A stretch of DNA of 64,000 nt, from contig CALOFW010000002.1 in the NCBI GenBank assembly GCA_942492715.1, forward strand, positions 248,001 through 312,000. The letters are read 5' to 3'. Shown in pieces: positions 12,461-21,497 of the stretch. The number at the start of each line of letters is the position of its first letter. The first letter of the stretch is position 1. This stretch comes from Sva-07 sp942492715. GTDB taxonomy: Bacteria > Actinomycetota > Acidimicrobiia > Acidimicrobiales > Ilumatobacteraceae. The position numbers and the translations under genes are program-made. The notes below the pieces were generated by a model that ran no database searches, was not told where the DNA came from, and saw only the letters and a list, made by a program, of their open reading frames with translations.

Positions 12461-12598
12461 CCGAGAAATCCCCCCTTGCGAAATCAGCATGTGCTATGGC
12501 AGAATGACGGCACTGTAATTACATCGCTGTCGATCATTCGTTTGGGGGCGGGTGATTGCGCCCAACACGTTGCCCACGGGCCTGCAGGAGGTCCTCAC

Positions 12599-12898
12599 AT
12601 GCAGTTCATCACCACATCCAGCATCACGGTCAGCGCCACGCCGGTCGAACCCGACCCGGACTGGCACGACTACGCCAACTGTCTGGGTGTCGATCCCGAC
12701 CTCTTCTTCCCCGAGCGTGGCGCGTCGACGCGCGAGGCCAAGGAGGTCTGTCGAGGGTGTGAGGTGCGCCACGACTGTCTCGAGTTCGCGCTGCAGAACG
12801 GCGAGAAGTTCGGCATCTGGGGCGGATTGTCCGAACGGGAGCGCCGTCGGATCCGTCGGCAGCGGGCGCAGGTCGCACGCAGCACGATCGGCGCGTGA
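12599..12898 (+). CDS. WhiB-family [4Fe-4S] transcription regulator, WhmD/WhiB2 type
   Basis: A 99-residue redox-sensitive regulator. Cluster ligands are Cys28, Cys51, Cys54 and Cys60 in the C-x22-C-x2-C-x5-C pattern. The block FFPERGASTREAKEVCRGCE and the turn GIWGGLSERERRRIRRQR match the WhmD/WhiB2 group, which acts in septation and cell division in mycobacteria. The ATG at 12599 is supported by AGGAGG at 12586-12591. The 158-nt upstream region, after the palindrome, probably holds its promoter; TTGCGA at 12475 is a weak -35 candidate. Confidence 0.92.
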   Translation: MQFITTSSITVSATPVEPDPDWHDYANCLGVDPDLFFPERGASTREAKEVCRGCEVRHDCLEFALQNGEKFGIWGGLSERERRRIRRQRAQVARSTIGA

Positions 12899-12943
12899 CC
12901 CCATCCGCTCGGCGAGGTCCGCCGGCGAAGTTCGCGAGCTGCG

Positions 12944-12972
12944 CTGACGGCCGCGGACGGTTGGGGTAACCT
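12944..12972 (+). promoter_or_regulatory. Promoter of tatA
   Basis: CTGACG (12944-12949), a 17-nt spacer and TAACCT (12967-12972) lie 6 nt before the ATG at 12979. This is one of the few TANNNT sites here with a plausible -35. Confidence 0.6.
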
Positions 12973-12978
12973 GTCGGC

Positions 12979-13203
12979 ATGCCTGGTGGCCCCGAACTGA
13001 TCATCATCCTGGTCGTCGTTCTCGTGCTCTTCGGTGGCTCGCAGCTTCCGAAGCTCGCAAAGAACCTCGGCAAGGCTCAGAAGGAGTTCAAGGAAGGCAT
13101 GGGTGAAGGTGCGCAGACTCCGCCGCCACCCGCCGATCCGGCTGCGACGCAGGCTGCGCCGCCGCCACCACCGCCCTCGCCACCGCCGACCAGCGGCCAA
13201 TAG
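12979..13203 (+). CDS. tatA: Twin-arginine translocase subunit TatA
   Basis: TatA oligomerises to form the passage for folded proteins at the Tat translocon. The 74-residue protein has the canonical N-terminal transmembrane helix (ELIIILVVVLVLFGGSQLPK), the FGGSQLPKLAKNLGKA amphipathic helix with the conserved Phe-Gly hinge, and an acidic-free, Pro/Ala-rich tail. About 17 of the last 30 residues are proline, which is more than usual. No tatB or tatC is adjacent. Confidence 0.93.
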   Translation: MPGGPELIIILVVVLVLFGGSQLPKLAKNLGKAQKEFKEGMGEGAQTPPPPADPAATQAAPPPPPPSPPPTSGQ

Positions 13204-13296
13204 TCGCTGCGCCGGCGCGAGGCGTGCCGGGCCGAATGGATGTGGTCGAACGGAGGGCCGGCCGGTGGCCGGTGACTGTGGACGGTGGCTCTGAGA

Positions 13297-13620
13297 TCAG
13301 ACGGTCTCGTCGACGCGACGTCGCTTGAGGATGCGGCGACGCTCACGTTCGCTGCAGCCGCCCCACACGCCGTGGTCGATGCGCTCCTCGAGCGCGAACT
13401 CCAGACACGTACCGATCACCGGGCAGTCGCGGCAGATCTTGCGTGCGCGGTCGACGCCGACGCCATCGCTCGGAAAGAAGGTGGCCGGTGGGTGCAGCCG
13501 GCAGTTGCCCTGCGCCATCCACGCCGTGACCGAATCGGGATCGTGCGGGGCGTTCCCGAGTTCCGCCGGTCGTTCGGCGGAGACGGTGAGCGTGGTGGAG
13601 GTGCGCTTTCGGGAGATCAT
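13297..13620 (-). CDS. WhiB-family [4Fe-4S] transcription regulator
   Basis: A second WhiB protein of 107 residues. Ligands are Cys40, Cys63, Cys66 and Cys72, and a fifth Cys89 sits just after the HGVWGG turn. The segment FFPSDGVGVDRARKICRDCP and the basic tail ERERRRILKRRR are typical; the DNA-contacting tail follows the turn. It does not match WhmD, and I cannot assign a numbered subgroup. It is convergent with tatA. Confidence 0.9.
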   Translation of the reverse strand: MISRKRTSTTLTVSAERPAELGNAPHDPDSVTAWMAQGNCRLHPPATFFPSDGVGVDRARKICRDCPVIGTCLEFALEERIDHGVWGGCSERERRRILKRRRVDETV

Positions 13621-13720
13621 CGGGGGCCTTTCTTCGGAGGCCGACGCGGGCGCCGGTTCTCGTCGTGATCAGAGCGTCGGTGGAGACGTTGTGACGGGGG
13701 TGTGTGGGAGGTGAGAGTTC

Positions 13721-13758
13721 GGTGTGGAGCCGTCCGTGCGGTGTGGAGCCGTGCGTTC
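13721..13758. repeat. 19-nt tandem repeat, two copies
   Basis: GGTGTGGAGCCGTCCGTGC is followed directly by a copy differing at two positions (GGTGTGGAGCCGTGCGTTC). It lies upstream of the minus-strand whiB. Confidence 0.6.
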
Positions 13759-13989
13759 GGTTTCGTCTGATGGAGCTGCTGGCGATTCGTCAGGTGATTG
13801 GACGCTCGGGACGCCGGGTTGGTTCCCACCTGGCTGTTTGTTGCGATCTTGCACCATGATCGTAACGTGTCCGTAATGAGAATGCCAGCGTTGTGGTCCC
13901 GACTCGATCAATCGACCGAGACCGCTCCGGCGCCCGCCGACACCGCGCCGGCCTCGAACGGAGACCTCGCGGACATCACACCTCCCGGC

Positions 13990-13995
13990 TAGAGT
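13990..13995 (+). promoter_or_regulatory. -10 box for the 14004 gene
   Basis: TAGAGT, 8 nt before the ATG at 14004, with no ribosome binding site. Confidence 0.45.
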
Positions 13996-14003
13996 CGTCT
14001 CTC

Positions 14004-14270
14004 ATGACCGACCTCGCTGAGCCCCAGGCCCCCCGTGCGCACGCCCGCATCGTGTACCACGGCCCGGTGGCACCGCACTGGGAGGTCTACGGCGACTGGG
14101 GCGACCGCCAGGCGCTCGACGAGTTCCGAGCTCGGGTCCTCGCCCGGCTCGTGCTGCTGCCGCGTGACGATCCGCAGTTCCGACGGAACCGGGAGCGCAT
14201 CGTGCGTGATGCCGAACGCGAGCTGATCTCGATCGAGTGGGACCTCGGCTACGCCGAGGACTCGGCCTGA
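14004..14270 (+). CDS. Small protein of unknown function upstream of ppk1
   Basis: An 88-residue soluble protein I do not recognise. It is rich in Arg and Glu, with aromatic residues in HWEVYGDWGDRQALDEF and a helical charged second half (RNRERIVRDAERELISIEW). It has no signal peptide or metal motif. The ATG at 14004 follows a TANNNT box. It lies 39 nt before ppk1 on the same strand and probably shares its transcript, so a link to polyphosphate metabolism is possible but unproven. Confidence 0.6.
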   Translation: MTDLAEPQAPRAHARIVYHGPVAPHWEVYGDWGDRQALDEFRARVLARLVLLPRDDPQFRRNRERIVRDAERELISIEWDLGYAEDSA

Positions 14271-14309
14271 TCGCCGAGCCGACGGGGGCGCACGGGCGGG
14301 GGCGGAGCG

Positions 14310-16394
14310 ATGGCTGACGAGCGATTCCTCAATCGGGAACTGAGCTGGTTGGCGTTCAACGACCGGGTGCTGCAGTTGGCTGCCGAGTCCGGCATCCCGC
14401 TGCTCGAGCGCGCCAAGTTCTGTGCGATCACCTGCACCAACCTCGACGAGTTCTTCCAGGTGCGTGTCGCCGCGCTGAAGGACCAGATCGTGGCGGCGAT
14501 CGATCGACCCTCGCCCGACGGTCGCACGCCCGCCCAGAACCTCGCCGAGGTGAACCACCGAGTGCTCGAGCTGATCGACCGGGTCGACACGGTGTTCGTC
14601 GACGGTCTCGTGCCCGAACTGCGTGCGGCGGGCGTCGACATCATCTCGTGGGACGACGTGACCACCGACGAGCGAGAGGTGCTCGACGAGTGGTTCGAAG
14701 AACGCGTCTTCCCGGTGCTCACGCCGCTCGCCGTCGACCCCGGCCACCCGTTCCCGTACATCTCCGACCTCGCGTTGTCGCTCGCCGTCAACGTCGCCGA
14801 CCCCGAGACCGGTGATCGACGGTTCGCCCGGCTGAAGGTGCCCCGCTTGTTCCCTCGACTGGTCGAGCCGTCACCCGGCCGATTCCTGCCGGTCGAGCAG
14901 CTGATCGCGGCGAAGCTCGACCGACTCTTCGTCGGCATGATCGTCGAGGACTGGGCGCCGTTCCGCGTCAGCCGCAACGCCGACCTCACCCTCGAGGAGG
15001 AGGAGGCCGACGATCTGCTCGAAGCCGTCGAGATGGAATTGCGTCGCCGTCGGTTCAACAAGGCGGTGCGACTCGAAGTGTCGCACGACATCGGCGCCGA
15101 GGTGCTCGAACTGCTCGTTCGTGAACTCGACCTCACGATGGACGACGTCACCTTCCATCGCGCGCCGCTCGACCTCAGCTGCCTCTGGCAACTCCTCGAC
15201 CTCGACCGCCCCGATCTCAAGGACGAGGCCTGGCCGCCGGTGACCGCCGGACGGATCATCGCCGCAGAGGAGACCGACCGGCCCATCTTCGACGTGATCC
15301 GCCACCGTGCGATCATGCTGCACCACCCCTACGAGAGCTTCGCGAGCAGCGTCGAGACATTCATCTCGCAGGCCGCCGACGACCCGAAGGTGCAGTCGAT
15401 CAAGATGACGCTGTACCGCGCCGGAGGCGACAGCGGGATCATCCGCAGCCTGATGCGCGCCGCGGAGCGCGGCGTCCAGGTCGCCGTGCTCGTCGAGCTC
15501 AAGGCGCGCTTCGACGAAGCCAACAACGTCCAATGGGCCCGCCAGCTCGAACGGTCCGGTGTGCACGTGGTGTACGGCATGGTCGGGCTGAAGACCCACA
15601 GCAAGGTCGCGCTCGTGGTCCGTGACGACCTCGATCAGTTGCGCCGCTACGTGCACATCGGCACCGGCAACTACAACGCCAAGACTGCTCGGATCTACGA
15701 GGACCTCGGTGTGCTCACGTGCGCGCCCGACATCGGTGACGACGCCGCGCAGCTCTTCAACCATCTCACCGGCTACAGCCGCTCCGACGACTACCGCAAC
15801 CTGCTCGTCGCGCCGCGCGACCTGCGTCGGCAACTCGTCGACCTGATCGAGCACGAGGCGTCGTTCGGCCCCGACGGGCACATCACGCTGAAATGCAACT
15901 CGATCGCCGACGACGAACTGATCGAGACGCTGTACCGGGCGAGCGCGGCGGGGACACGCATCGACATCGTGGTGCGTGGGATCTGCTGTCTACGCGCCGG
16001 GGTGCCCGGGCTGTCGGAGAACATCCATGTGCGCAGCATCCTCGGCCGCTACCTGGAGCACAGCCGGATCTACCGGTTCGGCCACGGCAACGTCGTGCAC
16101 GGTGAACGTCTCGCCGGTGCCACGTCCGACCAGGTGTACCTGATCGGCTCGGCCGACCTGATGCCGCGCAACCTCAATCGGCGCGTCGAGGTGATGGTGC
16201 CGATCGAACACGCCCGCCACACGGCGGCGCTCGACCAGGCGCTCGCGTTCGCGCTCGCCGACGACATCGTCGCGTGGGAACTCCAGCCGGACGACACCTG
16301 GTTGCGTATCGGGCCGACCGAGTCGTTCGAACCGCATTCGCAGGAGCGCATGTACCGCTGGATGGTCGAGCAGCAGCTCACCGGCCGGACTTGA
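14310..16394 (+). CDS. ppk1: Polyphosphate kinase 1
   Basis: Makes polyphosphate from ATP, reversibly. The 694-residue length is normal. The N-terminus RFLNRELSWLAFNDRVLQLA is the family signature, followed by the CHAD-like second domain and two phospholipase-D-like C-terminal domains. The phosphorylated His is in GLKTHSKVALV (about residue 427) and the second essential His in YLEHSRIYRF (about 582). IGTGNYNAKTARIYEDLG is the conserved phosphate-contacting loop. It is directly upstream of the Pho box and pst genes. Confidence 0.97.
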   Translation: MADERFLNRELSWLAFNDRVLQLAAESGIPLLERAKFCAITCTNLDEFFQVRVAALKDQIVAAIDRPSPDGRTPAQNLAEVNHRVLELIDRVDTVFVDGLVPELRAAGVDIISWDDVTTDEREVLDEWFEERVFPVLTPLAVDPGHPFPYISDLALSLAVNVADPETGDRRFARLKVPRLFPRLVEPSPGRFLPVEQLIAAKLDRLFVGMIVEDWAPFRVSRNADLTLEEEEADDLLEAVEMELRRRRFNKAVRLEVSHDIGAEVLELLVRELDLTMDDVTFHRAPLDLSCLWQLLDLDRPDLKDEAWPPVTAGRIIAAEETDRPIFDVIRHRAIMLHHPYESFASSVETFISQAADDPKVQSIKMTLYRAGGDSGIIRSLMRAAERGVQVAVLVELKARFDEANNVQWARQLERSGVHVVYGMVGLKTHSKVALVVRDDLDQLRRYVHIGTGNYNAKTARIYEDLGVLTCAPDIGDDAAQLFNHLTGYSRSDDYRNLLVAPRDLRRQLVDLIEHEASFGPDGHITLKCNSIADDELIETLYRASAAGTRIDIVVRGICCLRAGVPGLSENIHVRSILGRYLEHSRIYRFGHGNVVHGERLAGATSDQVYLIGSADLMPRNLNRRVEVMVPIEHARHTAALDQALAFALADDIVAWELQPDDTWLRIGPTESFEPHSQERMYRWMVEQQLTGRT

Positions 16395-16409
16395 GCCGTT
16401 CCGACCACT

Positions 16410-16486
16410 GTTCGTTCTTTCGACAGCCTTCGTTCACTTCCCGTTCACCCAACGCCGGGTTGCGGTTCACCTCGGGGTCGTAGCTT
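16410..16486 (+). promoter_or_regulatory. Pho box array and -10 box of pstS
   Basis: Units in an 11-nt register: GTTCGTTCTTT (16410), a degenerate unit (16421), GTTCACTTCCC (16432), GTTCACCCAAC (16443), a degenerate unit (16454) and GTTCACCTCGG (16465). This matches the direct-repeat Pho box bound by PhoP in Streptomyces. TAGCTT at 16481-16486, 5 nt after the array, is the likely -10, with a leader of about 74 nt. RegX3, encoded downstream, is the obvious regulator. Confidence 0.8.
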
Positions 16487-16566
16487 GCTCGCCTGACGTG
16501 CCGAAACGACTCGTCCGTGAACACATCTCGACCAACCATCAACCCCCTCTGAACGGAGTTGGAAGC

Positions 16567-17703
16567 GTGAACTCTCCCAAGCGCCGCATACTCGCCGGTG
16601 CATTTGCCCTGACCCTCGTCGCCGCTGCATGCGGCAGCGACGACGACTCGTCGTCGAGCACCGAAGCACCCGTCGGCACCGGGACGACCGATGGCATGGC
16701 CGAGGTCTCCGGCACGCTCGTCGGTGCCGGTGCCTCGTCGCAGGCTGCCGCCATGCAGGGCTGGCAGGCCGGATTCCAGGCTGCCAATCCCGATTCGACG
16801 GTCGAGTACGACCCGATCGGCTCCGGTGGAGGCCGCGAGACCTTCCTCGACGGCGGTTCCGACTTCGCCGGCTCCGACGCTGCGCTCAAGGACGACGAGT
16901 ACCAGCAGTCGATCGAGCGCTGCGCCGGCGATCAGGGTGCGGTCAACCTCCCTCACTACATCTCACCGATCGCGCTCCCGTACAACCTGCCGTCGCTCGA
17001 GGGCCAAACGCTGAACCTGTCGCCCGAGGTGATCGCCGGCATCTTCGCCAACGAGATCACGGTGTGGAACGACCCGGCGATCGCCGCCGACAACCCCGAT
17101 CTCGAGCTGCCCGACACGACGGTCAACCCGGTGCACCGCTCCGACGAGTCGGGCACCACCGAGAACTTCACCGACTACATGTCGCAGGCGGCGCCCGACG
17201 TGTGGACGTTCGGTGCGATCGAAGCGTGGGATTCCGATGGACCCGGCGGGGGCGAAGGCGCCCCCCAGACCTCGGGAGTCGTCGCCGCAGTCGGCGCCGG
17301 CGAGGGCTCGATCGGCTATGCCGACGCGAGCCAGATCGGTGACCTCCCCGCGGCCGCCGTCGGCGTCGCCGGCGAGTTCGTCGAGTTCTCGCCGGAAGCT
17401 GCGGGTCGGATCGTCGACTCGTCCGAGCGCACCGGCGGGCAGAGCGAGTTCGACTTCGCCATCGAGGTCAACCGCACTCCGGAGAGCGCCGACACCTACC
17501 CGATCGCGCTGGTCTCCTACCACATCGTCTGCCTGCAGTACGACAGCCAGGAGACCGTCGATCTCGTGAAGGCCTTCATGGCCTACGTGGGCTCCGACGA
17601 GGGTCAGGCCGCCTCGGCGGAATCGGCTGGTTCTGCGCCGATCTCCGCAGAGGTCCAGGCCGAGATCCAGAACACGGTCGATCAGATCTCCGTCGCCGGC
17701 TGA
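16567..17703 (+). CDS. pstS: Phosphate ABC transporter substrate-binding lipoprotein
   Basis: Binds phosphate outside the membrane and delivers it to PstCA. The 378-residue protein starts with VNSPKRRILAGAFALTLVAA and a lipobox ending ACGSDDD, so it is a lipoprotein followed by a Ser/Asp/Thr linker. The mature part has GAGASSQAAAMQGWQAGF, then SGGGRETFLDGGSDFAGSD and DESGTTENFTDYM, the phosphate-binding loops of PstS. GTG 16567 was chosen because it gives a proper signal peptide; upstream in-frame residues do not. Pho box control is expected. Confidence 0.95.
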   Translation: MNSPKRRILAGAFALTLVAAACGSDDDSSSSTEAPVGTGTTDGMAEVSGTLVGAGASSQAAAMQGWQAGFQAANPDSTVEYDPIGSGGGRETFLDGGSDFAGSDAALKDDEYQQSIERCAGDQGAVNLPHYISPIALPYNLPSLEGQTLNLSPEVIAGIFANEITVWNDPAIAADNPDLELPDTTVNPVHRSDESGTTENFTDYMSQAAPDVWTFGAIEAWDSDGPGGGEGAPQTSGVVAAVGAGEGSIGYADASQIGDLPAAAVGVAGEFVEFSPEAAGRIVDSSERTGGQSEFDFAIEVNRTPESADTYPIALVSYHIVCLQYDSQETVDLVKAFMAYVGSDEGQAASAESAGSAPISAEVQAEIQNTVDQISVAG

Positions 17704-17742
17704 CCGGTCCCGCTCCCACCACCACCCCCCGGAACTGTTCCG

Positions 17743-17776
17743 GGTTCCGGGCCTGCCCTAGGGTGGGCCCGGAACC
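17743..17776 (+). terminator. Stem-loop between pstS and pstC
   Basis: GGTTCCGGGCC (17743-17753) pairs perfectly with GGCCCGGAACC (17766-17776). A smaller hairpin GGAAC-T-GTTCC (17731-17741) precedes it. Because pstC follows on the same strand, this is better read as a partial terminator or RNA-stabilising element that keeps PstS more abundant than the permease. Confidence 0.6.
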
Positions 17777-17842
17777 GGGACGTCCGGGACCCGACCGATC
17801 GATACATGCCGCTCGCGCCGAGCGGTCCGGAGGACGTAACGC

Positions 17843-18805
17843 GTGACCATCACCGACAGCCCGCCGAGCGGCGACACCGCAGCGGCTCCGACCGAGAAGA
17901 CGAGCAAGCTCGGCGATCGCGTCTTCAGCGGCATCTCTCTCGGTGCCGGCATCCTGATCCTCGTCACGCTGGCTGCGGTCGCGCTGTTCCTCTTCGTCGA
18001 GGCGTGGCCCACGTTCGGCGCCGACGTGTCGGAGTTCGACGGCAGCGACACGTTCCTCCAATACGTCGCACCTCTGCTCTTCGGCACGATCTGGGCGGCG
18101 TTCCTGGCGCTGCTGCTCGCGTTGCCGCTCGCCGTTGCGGTCGCGTTGTTCGTCAGCCACTACGCACCGAAGCGGGTCGCCCAGTCGCTCGGCTACTTCA
18201 TCGATCTGCTCGCCGCGATCCCCAGCGTCGTGTTCGGCATCTGGGGTATTGCCGTGCTCGCCCCGATCCTGTCGCGCAGCGTCTATCCCTGGCTGGAGGA
18301 CAACCTCGGATTCCTTCCGTTCTTCGCCGGCCCCGCCTCGACCAGCGGTCGCACGATGATGACGGCCGCCGTCGTACTTGCGGTGATGATCCTCCCCATC
18401 ATCACCGCCATCTCCCGTGAGGTCTTCCTCCAGACCCCGCGCCTGCACGAGGAGGCCTCGCTCGCACTCGGCGCCACCAAGTGGGAGATGATCAAGCAGG
18501 CGGTCCTCCCGTACGGCCGCTCCGGCGTGATCAGCGGCGCGATGCTCGGCCTCGGCCGAGCGCTCGGAGAGACGATGGCGGTGGCGATCATCCTGTCGCC
18601 CGCCGACATCATCACGGTCAACGTGATCAGCAACCAGAACCCGAACACGATCGCGTCGAACATCGCCCTCAAGTTCCCGGAATCGTCGGGCCTCGAGGTC
18701 AATCGGTTGATCGCCACCGGCCTGGTGCTCTTCTTCGTCACGTTCCTCGTGAATGCGCTTGCCCGTCGTGTTGCCAACACCGGATTCTCGGGGGCGGACG
18801 GATGA
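17843..18805 (+). CDS. pstC: Phosphate ABC transporter permease
   Basis: One of two membrane subunits of the phosphate importer. The 320 residues have an N-terminal cytoplasmic stretch and six hydrophobic helices, beginning LGAGILILVTLAAVALFLFV. The EAA-type coupling segment, contacted by PstB, is EEASLALGATKWEMIKQAVLP. The GTG start at 17843 has GGAGG about 12 nt upstream. The gene overlaps pstA by ATGA. Confidence 0.95.
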   Translation: MTITDSPPSGDTAAAPTEKTSKLGDRVFSGISLGAGILILVTLAAVALFLFVEAWPTFGADVSEFDGSDTFLQYVAPLLFGTIWAAFLALLLALPLAVAVALFVSHYAPKRVAQSLGYFIDLLAAIPSVVFGIWGIAVLAPILSRSVYPWLEDNLGFLPFFAGPASTSGRTMMTAAVVLAVMILPIITAISREVFLQTPRLHEEASLALGATKWEMIKQAVLPYGRSGVISGAMLGLGRALGETMAVAIILSPADIITVNVISNQNPNTIASNIALKFPESSGLEVNRLIATGLVLFFVTFLVNALARRVANTGFSGADG

Positions 18806-19878
18806 CCCTCACCGAGGAACGACCCGCTCCGGCAGACACCGCCTCGTCGATCACCGCCGACCGACTCGGGCGCGGACCGCAGCTCGCCGTCGTGTTCGCA
18901 GCGGTGGTCCTCGGTGCGCTGTCGTGGGCTGCCGAGGGCCAGCCGAACTGGGCACGGTGGATCATCGTGTCGCTCGTGGCGTATTGCGTCGGCATCTACG
19001 TCGTCTCGCGGTGGGTCGAGGGGCCACGCCGAGGTCTCGACCGGTTCATGGCGGCGATCGTGACCAGCGCATTCCTCCTGGTGGCGATGCCGCTCATGTC
19101 ACTCGTCTGGACAGTCATCGAACGCGGTACCAATCGTTTCGACACCGAGTTCTTCACCGAGACGATGCGGGGTGTCGTGGGCGAGGGAGGCGGGATCTAC
19201 CACGCTGTCGTGGGCACGCTGATCGTCACCGGTCTCGCCACGGTGATGTCGGTGCCCTTCGGGTTGTTCACTGCCATCTACCTCGCCGAGTACGGGCACG
19301 GCACGAGGCTCGCCAAGGCGATCCAGTCGATGGTCGACGTGATGACCGGCATCCCCTCGATCGTCGCCGGCCTCTTCGCGTACGCCTTCTTCGAGCTGTT
19401 GTTCGGACCGGGCACGCGGTCCGGCATCGCCGGCGCCGTCGCCCTCACCGTACTGATGACACCGGTGATCGTGCGTTCCGCCGAGGAGATGCTGCGGCTG
19501 GTGCCCAACGAGCTCCGCGAGGCGTCGTACGCCCTCGGTGTGCCGAAGTGGAAGACGATCGTGAAGGTCGTGCTGCCGACGGCGATCGCCGGCATCATCA
19601 CCGGTGTCGTGCTCGCCATCGCCCGCGTGATCGGCGAGACCGCCCCGTTGCTCGTCACCGTCGGTCTCGCCCAGGGCGTCAACTGGAACCCGTTCGACGG
19701 TCGGATGACCACATTGCCCGTCTACACCTACTACCAGTACGTCCAGCCCGGCATCCCACCCGAGGCCGGACAGGACCGCGCCTGGTCGGCCGCGCTGGTG
19801 CTGATCATCATCGTCATGGCGCTCTTCACAGCGGCACGTATTCTGTCCACTGTGCTCAAGCCGAAAGGCCTTCGGTGA
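18802..19878 (+). CDS. pstA: Phosphate ABC transporter permease
   Basis: The second membrane subunit, 358 residues, longer than many PstA because of two extra N-terminal helices (about residues 28-75) before the core. The core has the coupling segment REASYALGVPKWKTIVKVVL and the conserved MTGIPSIVAGLF. Start ATG overlaps the pstC stop. Confidence 0.94.
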   Translation: MTLTEERPAPADTASSITADRLGRGPQLAVVFAAVVLGALSWAAEGQPNWARWIIVSLVAYCVGIYVVSRWVEGPRRGLDRFMAAIVTSAFLLVAMPLMSLVWTVIERGTNRFDTEFFTETMRGVVGEGGGIYHAVVGTLIVTGLATVMSVPFGLFTAIYLAEYGHGTRLAKAIQSMVDVMTGIPSIVAGLFAYAFFELLFGPGTRSGIAGAVALTVLMTPVIVRSAEEMLRLVPNELREASYALGVPKWKTIVKVVLPTAIAGIITGVVLAIARVIGETAPLLVTVGLAQGVNWNPFDGRMTTLPVYTYYQYVQPGIPPEAGQDRAWSAALVLIIIVMALFTAARILSTVLKPKGLR

Positions 19879-19881
19879 ACC

Positions 19882-20778
19882 ATGACCAACGTTCGCTCGA
19901 CCAGCTCCACCTCCAGTGAGGAGACCGACATCATGACCGACCGCGTCGACACCCCCCAGACCGACGTCGCCGTGTCGTCGACGGTCCCCGAGACCGGACC
20001 CGACAACCGGATCGTGGTCGAGAACCTCAACATCTACTACAGCGACTTTCTCGCCGTGAAGGATGTCGACATGGTCATCGAGCCACGTTCGGTGACGGCA
20101 CTGATCGGCCCGTCCGGCTGCGGAAAGTCGACCTTCATCCGCTCGCTCAACCGCATGCACGAGGTGATCGACGGGGCGCACGTCAAGGGGTCGGTGTACG
20201 TCGACGGCGAGGACCTCTACGGCCCCGGGGTCGACCCGGTCGCCGTGCGCCGCAAGGTCGGCATGGTCTTCCAGCGACCGAACCCGTTCCCCACCATGTC
20301 GATCGCCGACAACGTGCTTGCCGGCAAGCGCCTCAACAGCAAGCGGATCAACAAGTCCGACGCCGAGGATCTCGTCGAGAAGTCGCTGCGCGGGGCGAAC
20401 CTCTGGGAAGAGGTCAAGGACCGGCTCGACAAGCCGGGGTCCGGCCTGTCGGGCGGTCAGCAGCAGCGGCTGTGCATCGCTCGTGCGATCGCCGTCGAGC
20501 CCGAGATCCTGCTGATGGACGAGCCCTGCTCGGCGCTCGACCCGATCTCGACGCTGGCGATCGAACAACTGATGAACGAGCTCAAGAGCACGTACACGAT
20601 CGTGATCGTGACCCACAACATGCAGCAGGCAGCCCGCGTGTCGTCGCGTACGGCGTTCTTCACGATCGACGGCACCGGCCAACCCGGCTACGTCGTCGAG
20701 ATGGACGACACCGATGTGATGTTCTCCAACCCGAAACAGCAGTCGACGATCGACTACGTGACGGGGCGGTTCGGCTGA
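19882..20778 (+). CDS. pstB: Phosphate ABC transporter ATP-binding subunit
   Basis: The ATPase that powers phosphate import. Walker A is GPSGCGKSTF, the signature is LSGGQQQRLCIARAIAVEP, and Walker B is ILLMDEPCSALDP. The body closely follows the mycobacterial PstB pattern (NRMHEVI, VGMVFQRPNPFPTMSI). The start at 19882 gives 298 residues with a 40-residue non-homologous leader; an in-frame ATG at 19933 has a GAGGAG upstream and is an equally likely start. Confidence 0.95.
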   Translation: MTNVRSTSSTSSEETDIMTDRVDTPQTDVAVSSTVPETGPDNRIVVENLNIYYSDFLAVKDVDMVIEPRSVTALIGPSGCGKSTFIRSLNRMHEVIDGAHVKGSVYVDGEDLYGPGVDPVAVRRKVGMVFQRPNPFPTMSIADNVLAGKRLNSKRINKSDAEDLVEKSLRGANLWEEVKDRLDKPGSGLSGGQQQRLCIARAIAVEPEILLMDEPCSALDPISTLAIEQLMNELKSTYTIVIVTHNMQQAARVSSRTAFFTIDGTGQPGYVVEMDDTDVMFSNPKQQSTIDYVTGRFG

Positions 20779-21494
20779 TGAACGACCTGCGTACGACGTT
20801 CCACCATCAACTCGACGAGATCCGCAGCGGCATCGCGAGCATGTCCGCAGGGGTCACCGAACTGGTACCGCGCTCCACCGAGATCCTGCTCACGATGGAC
20901 CTCGAGGGCGCCGAGTACATGATCCTCGGCGACGACGAGTACGACAGCAGAGCACTCGACCTCGAGGAGCGGTGCTTCAAGGTGATCGCGCTGCAGGCGC
21001 CCGTTGCCGGTGATCTCCGGGCGGTCGTGTCGGCGATCAAGATCATCGCCGACGTCGAGCGCTCCGCCGATCTCTGCGTCAACATCTGCAAGGCAGCGCG
21101 CCGGATCTACGGCCACGAACTCGACCCGCACCTGCGCGGCGTGATCCAGAAGATGGGCGCGCAGGCCCAGGTGTTGTTCAAGGAAGCGACCGAGGCCTAC
21201 CTCAATCTCGACGGCGTGCGGGCTGCTGCACTCCACGACATGGATGCCTACCTCGACGACCTGCAACGCCAGTTCATCCAGGTGATCTTCGAGAGCCATG
21301 CGGCCGGCAACATCGATCTGCAGGTCGCTGTCCAGCTCGCGGTGGTGGCGCGGTTCTACGAGCGCATCGGCGACCACGCCGTGAACGTCGGCGACCGCAC
21401 GCGCTACATCGTCAACGGCTGGTTGCCCGATCGACCGTACGCCGAGAGCGACAACGATCCGCCGACCGTTGTGTCGGCGCCGGACAGCGACTGA
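20778..21494 (+). CDS. phoU: Phosphate transport regulator PhoU
   Basis: A helical adaptor that links PstSCAB activity to the SenX3 kinase and restrains import. The 238-residue protein has two PhoU repeats, with metal-binding segments EERCFKVIALQAPVAGDLR and ERIGDHAVNVGDRTRYI. Start ATG overlaps the pstB stop, and senX3 begins 3 nt after its stop. The C-terminal 20 residues are acidic and poorly conserved. Confidence 0.95.
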   Translation: MNDLRTTFHHQLDEIRSGIASMSAGVTELVPRSTEILLTMDLEGAEYMILGDDEYDSRALDLEERCFKVIALQAPVAGDLRAVVSAIKIIADVERSADLCVNICKAARRIYGHELDPHLRGVIQKMGAQAQVLFKEATEAYLNLDGVRAAALHDMDAYLDDLQRQFIQVIFESHAAGNIDLQVAVQLAVVARFYERIGDHAVNVGDRTRYIVNGWLPDRPYAESDNDPPTVVSAPDSD

Positions 21495-21497
21495 CCA

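Larger units (their letters stand above)
13621..14003. other. 383-base intergenic region with divergent control sequences
   Basis: I see no gene here. It holds the promoter of the minus-strand whiB and of the plus-strand 14004 gene, a 19-nt tandem repeat at 13721-13758, and a possible plus promoter TTGCGA (13841) with TAACGT (13863) at 16-nt spacing. Two near-identical TTACG-type motifs at 13862-13878 face both ways. Confidence 0.4.
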
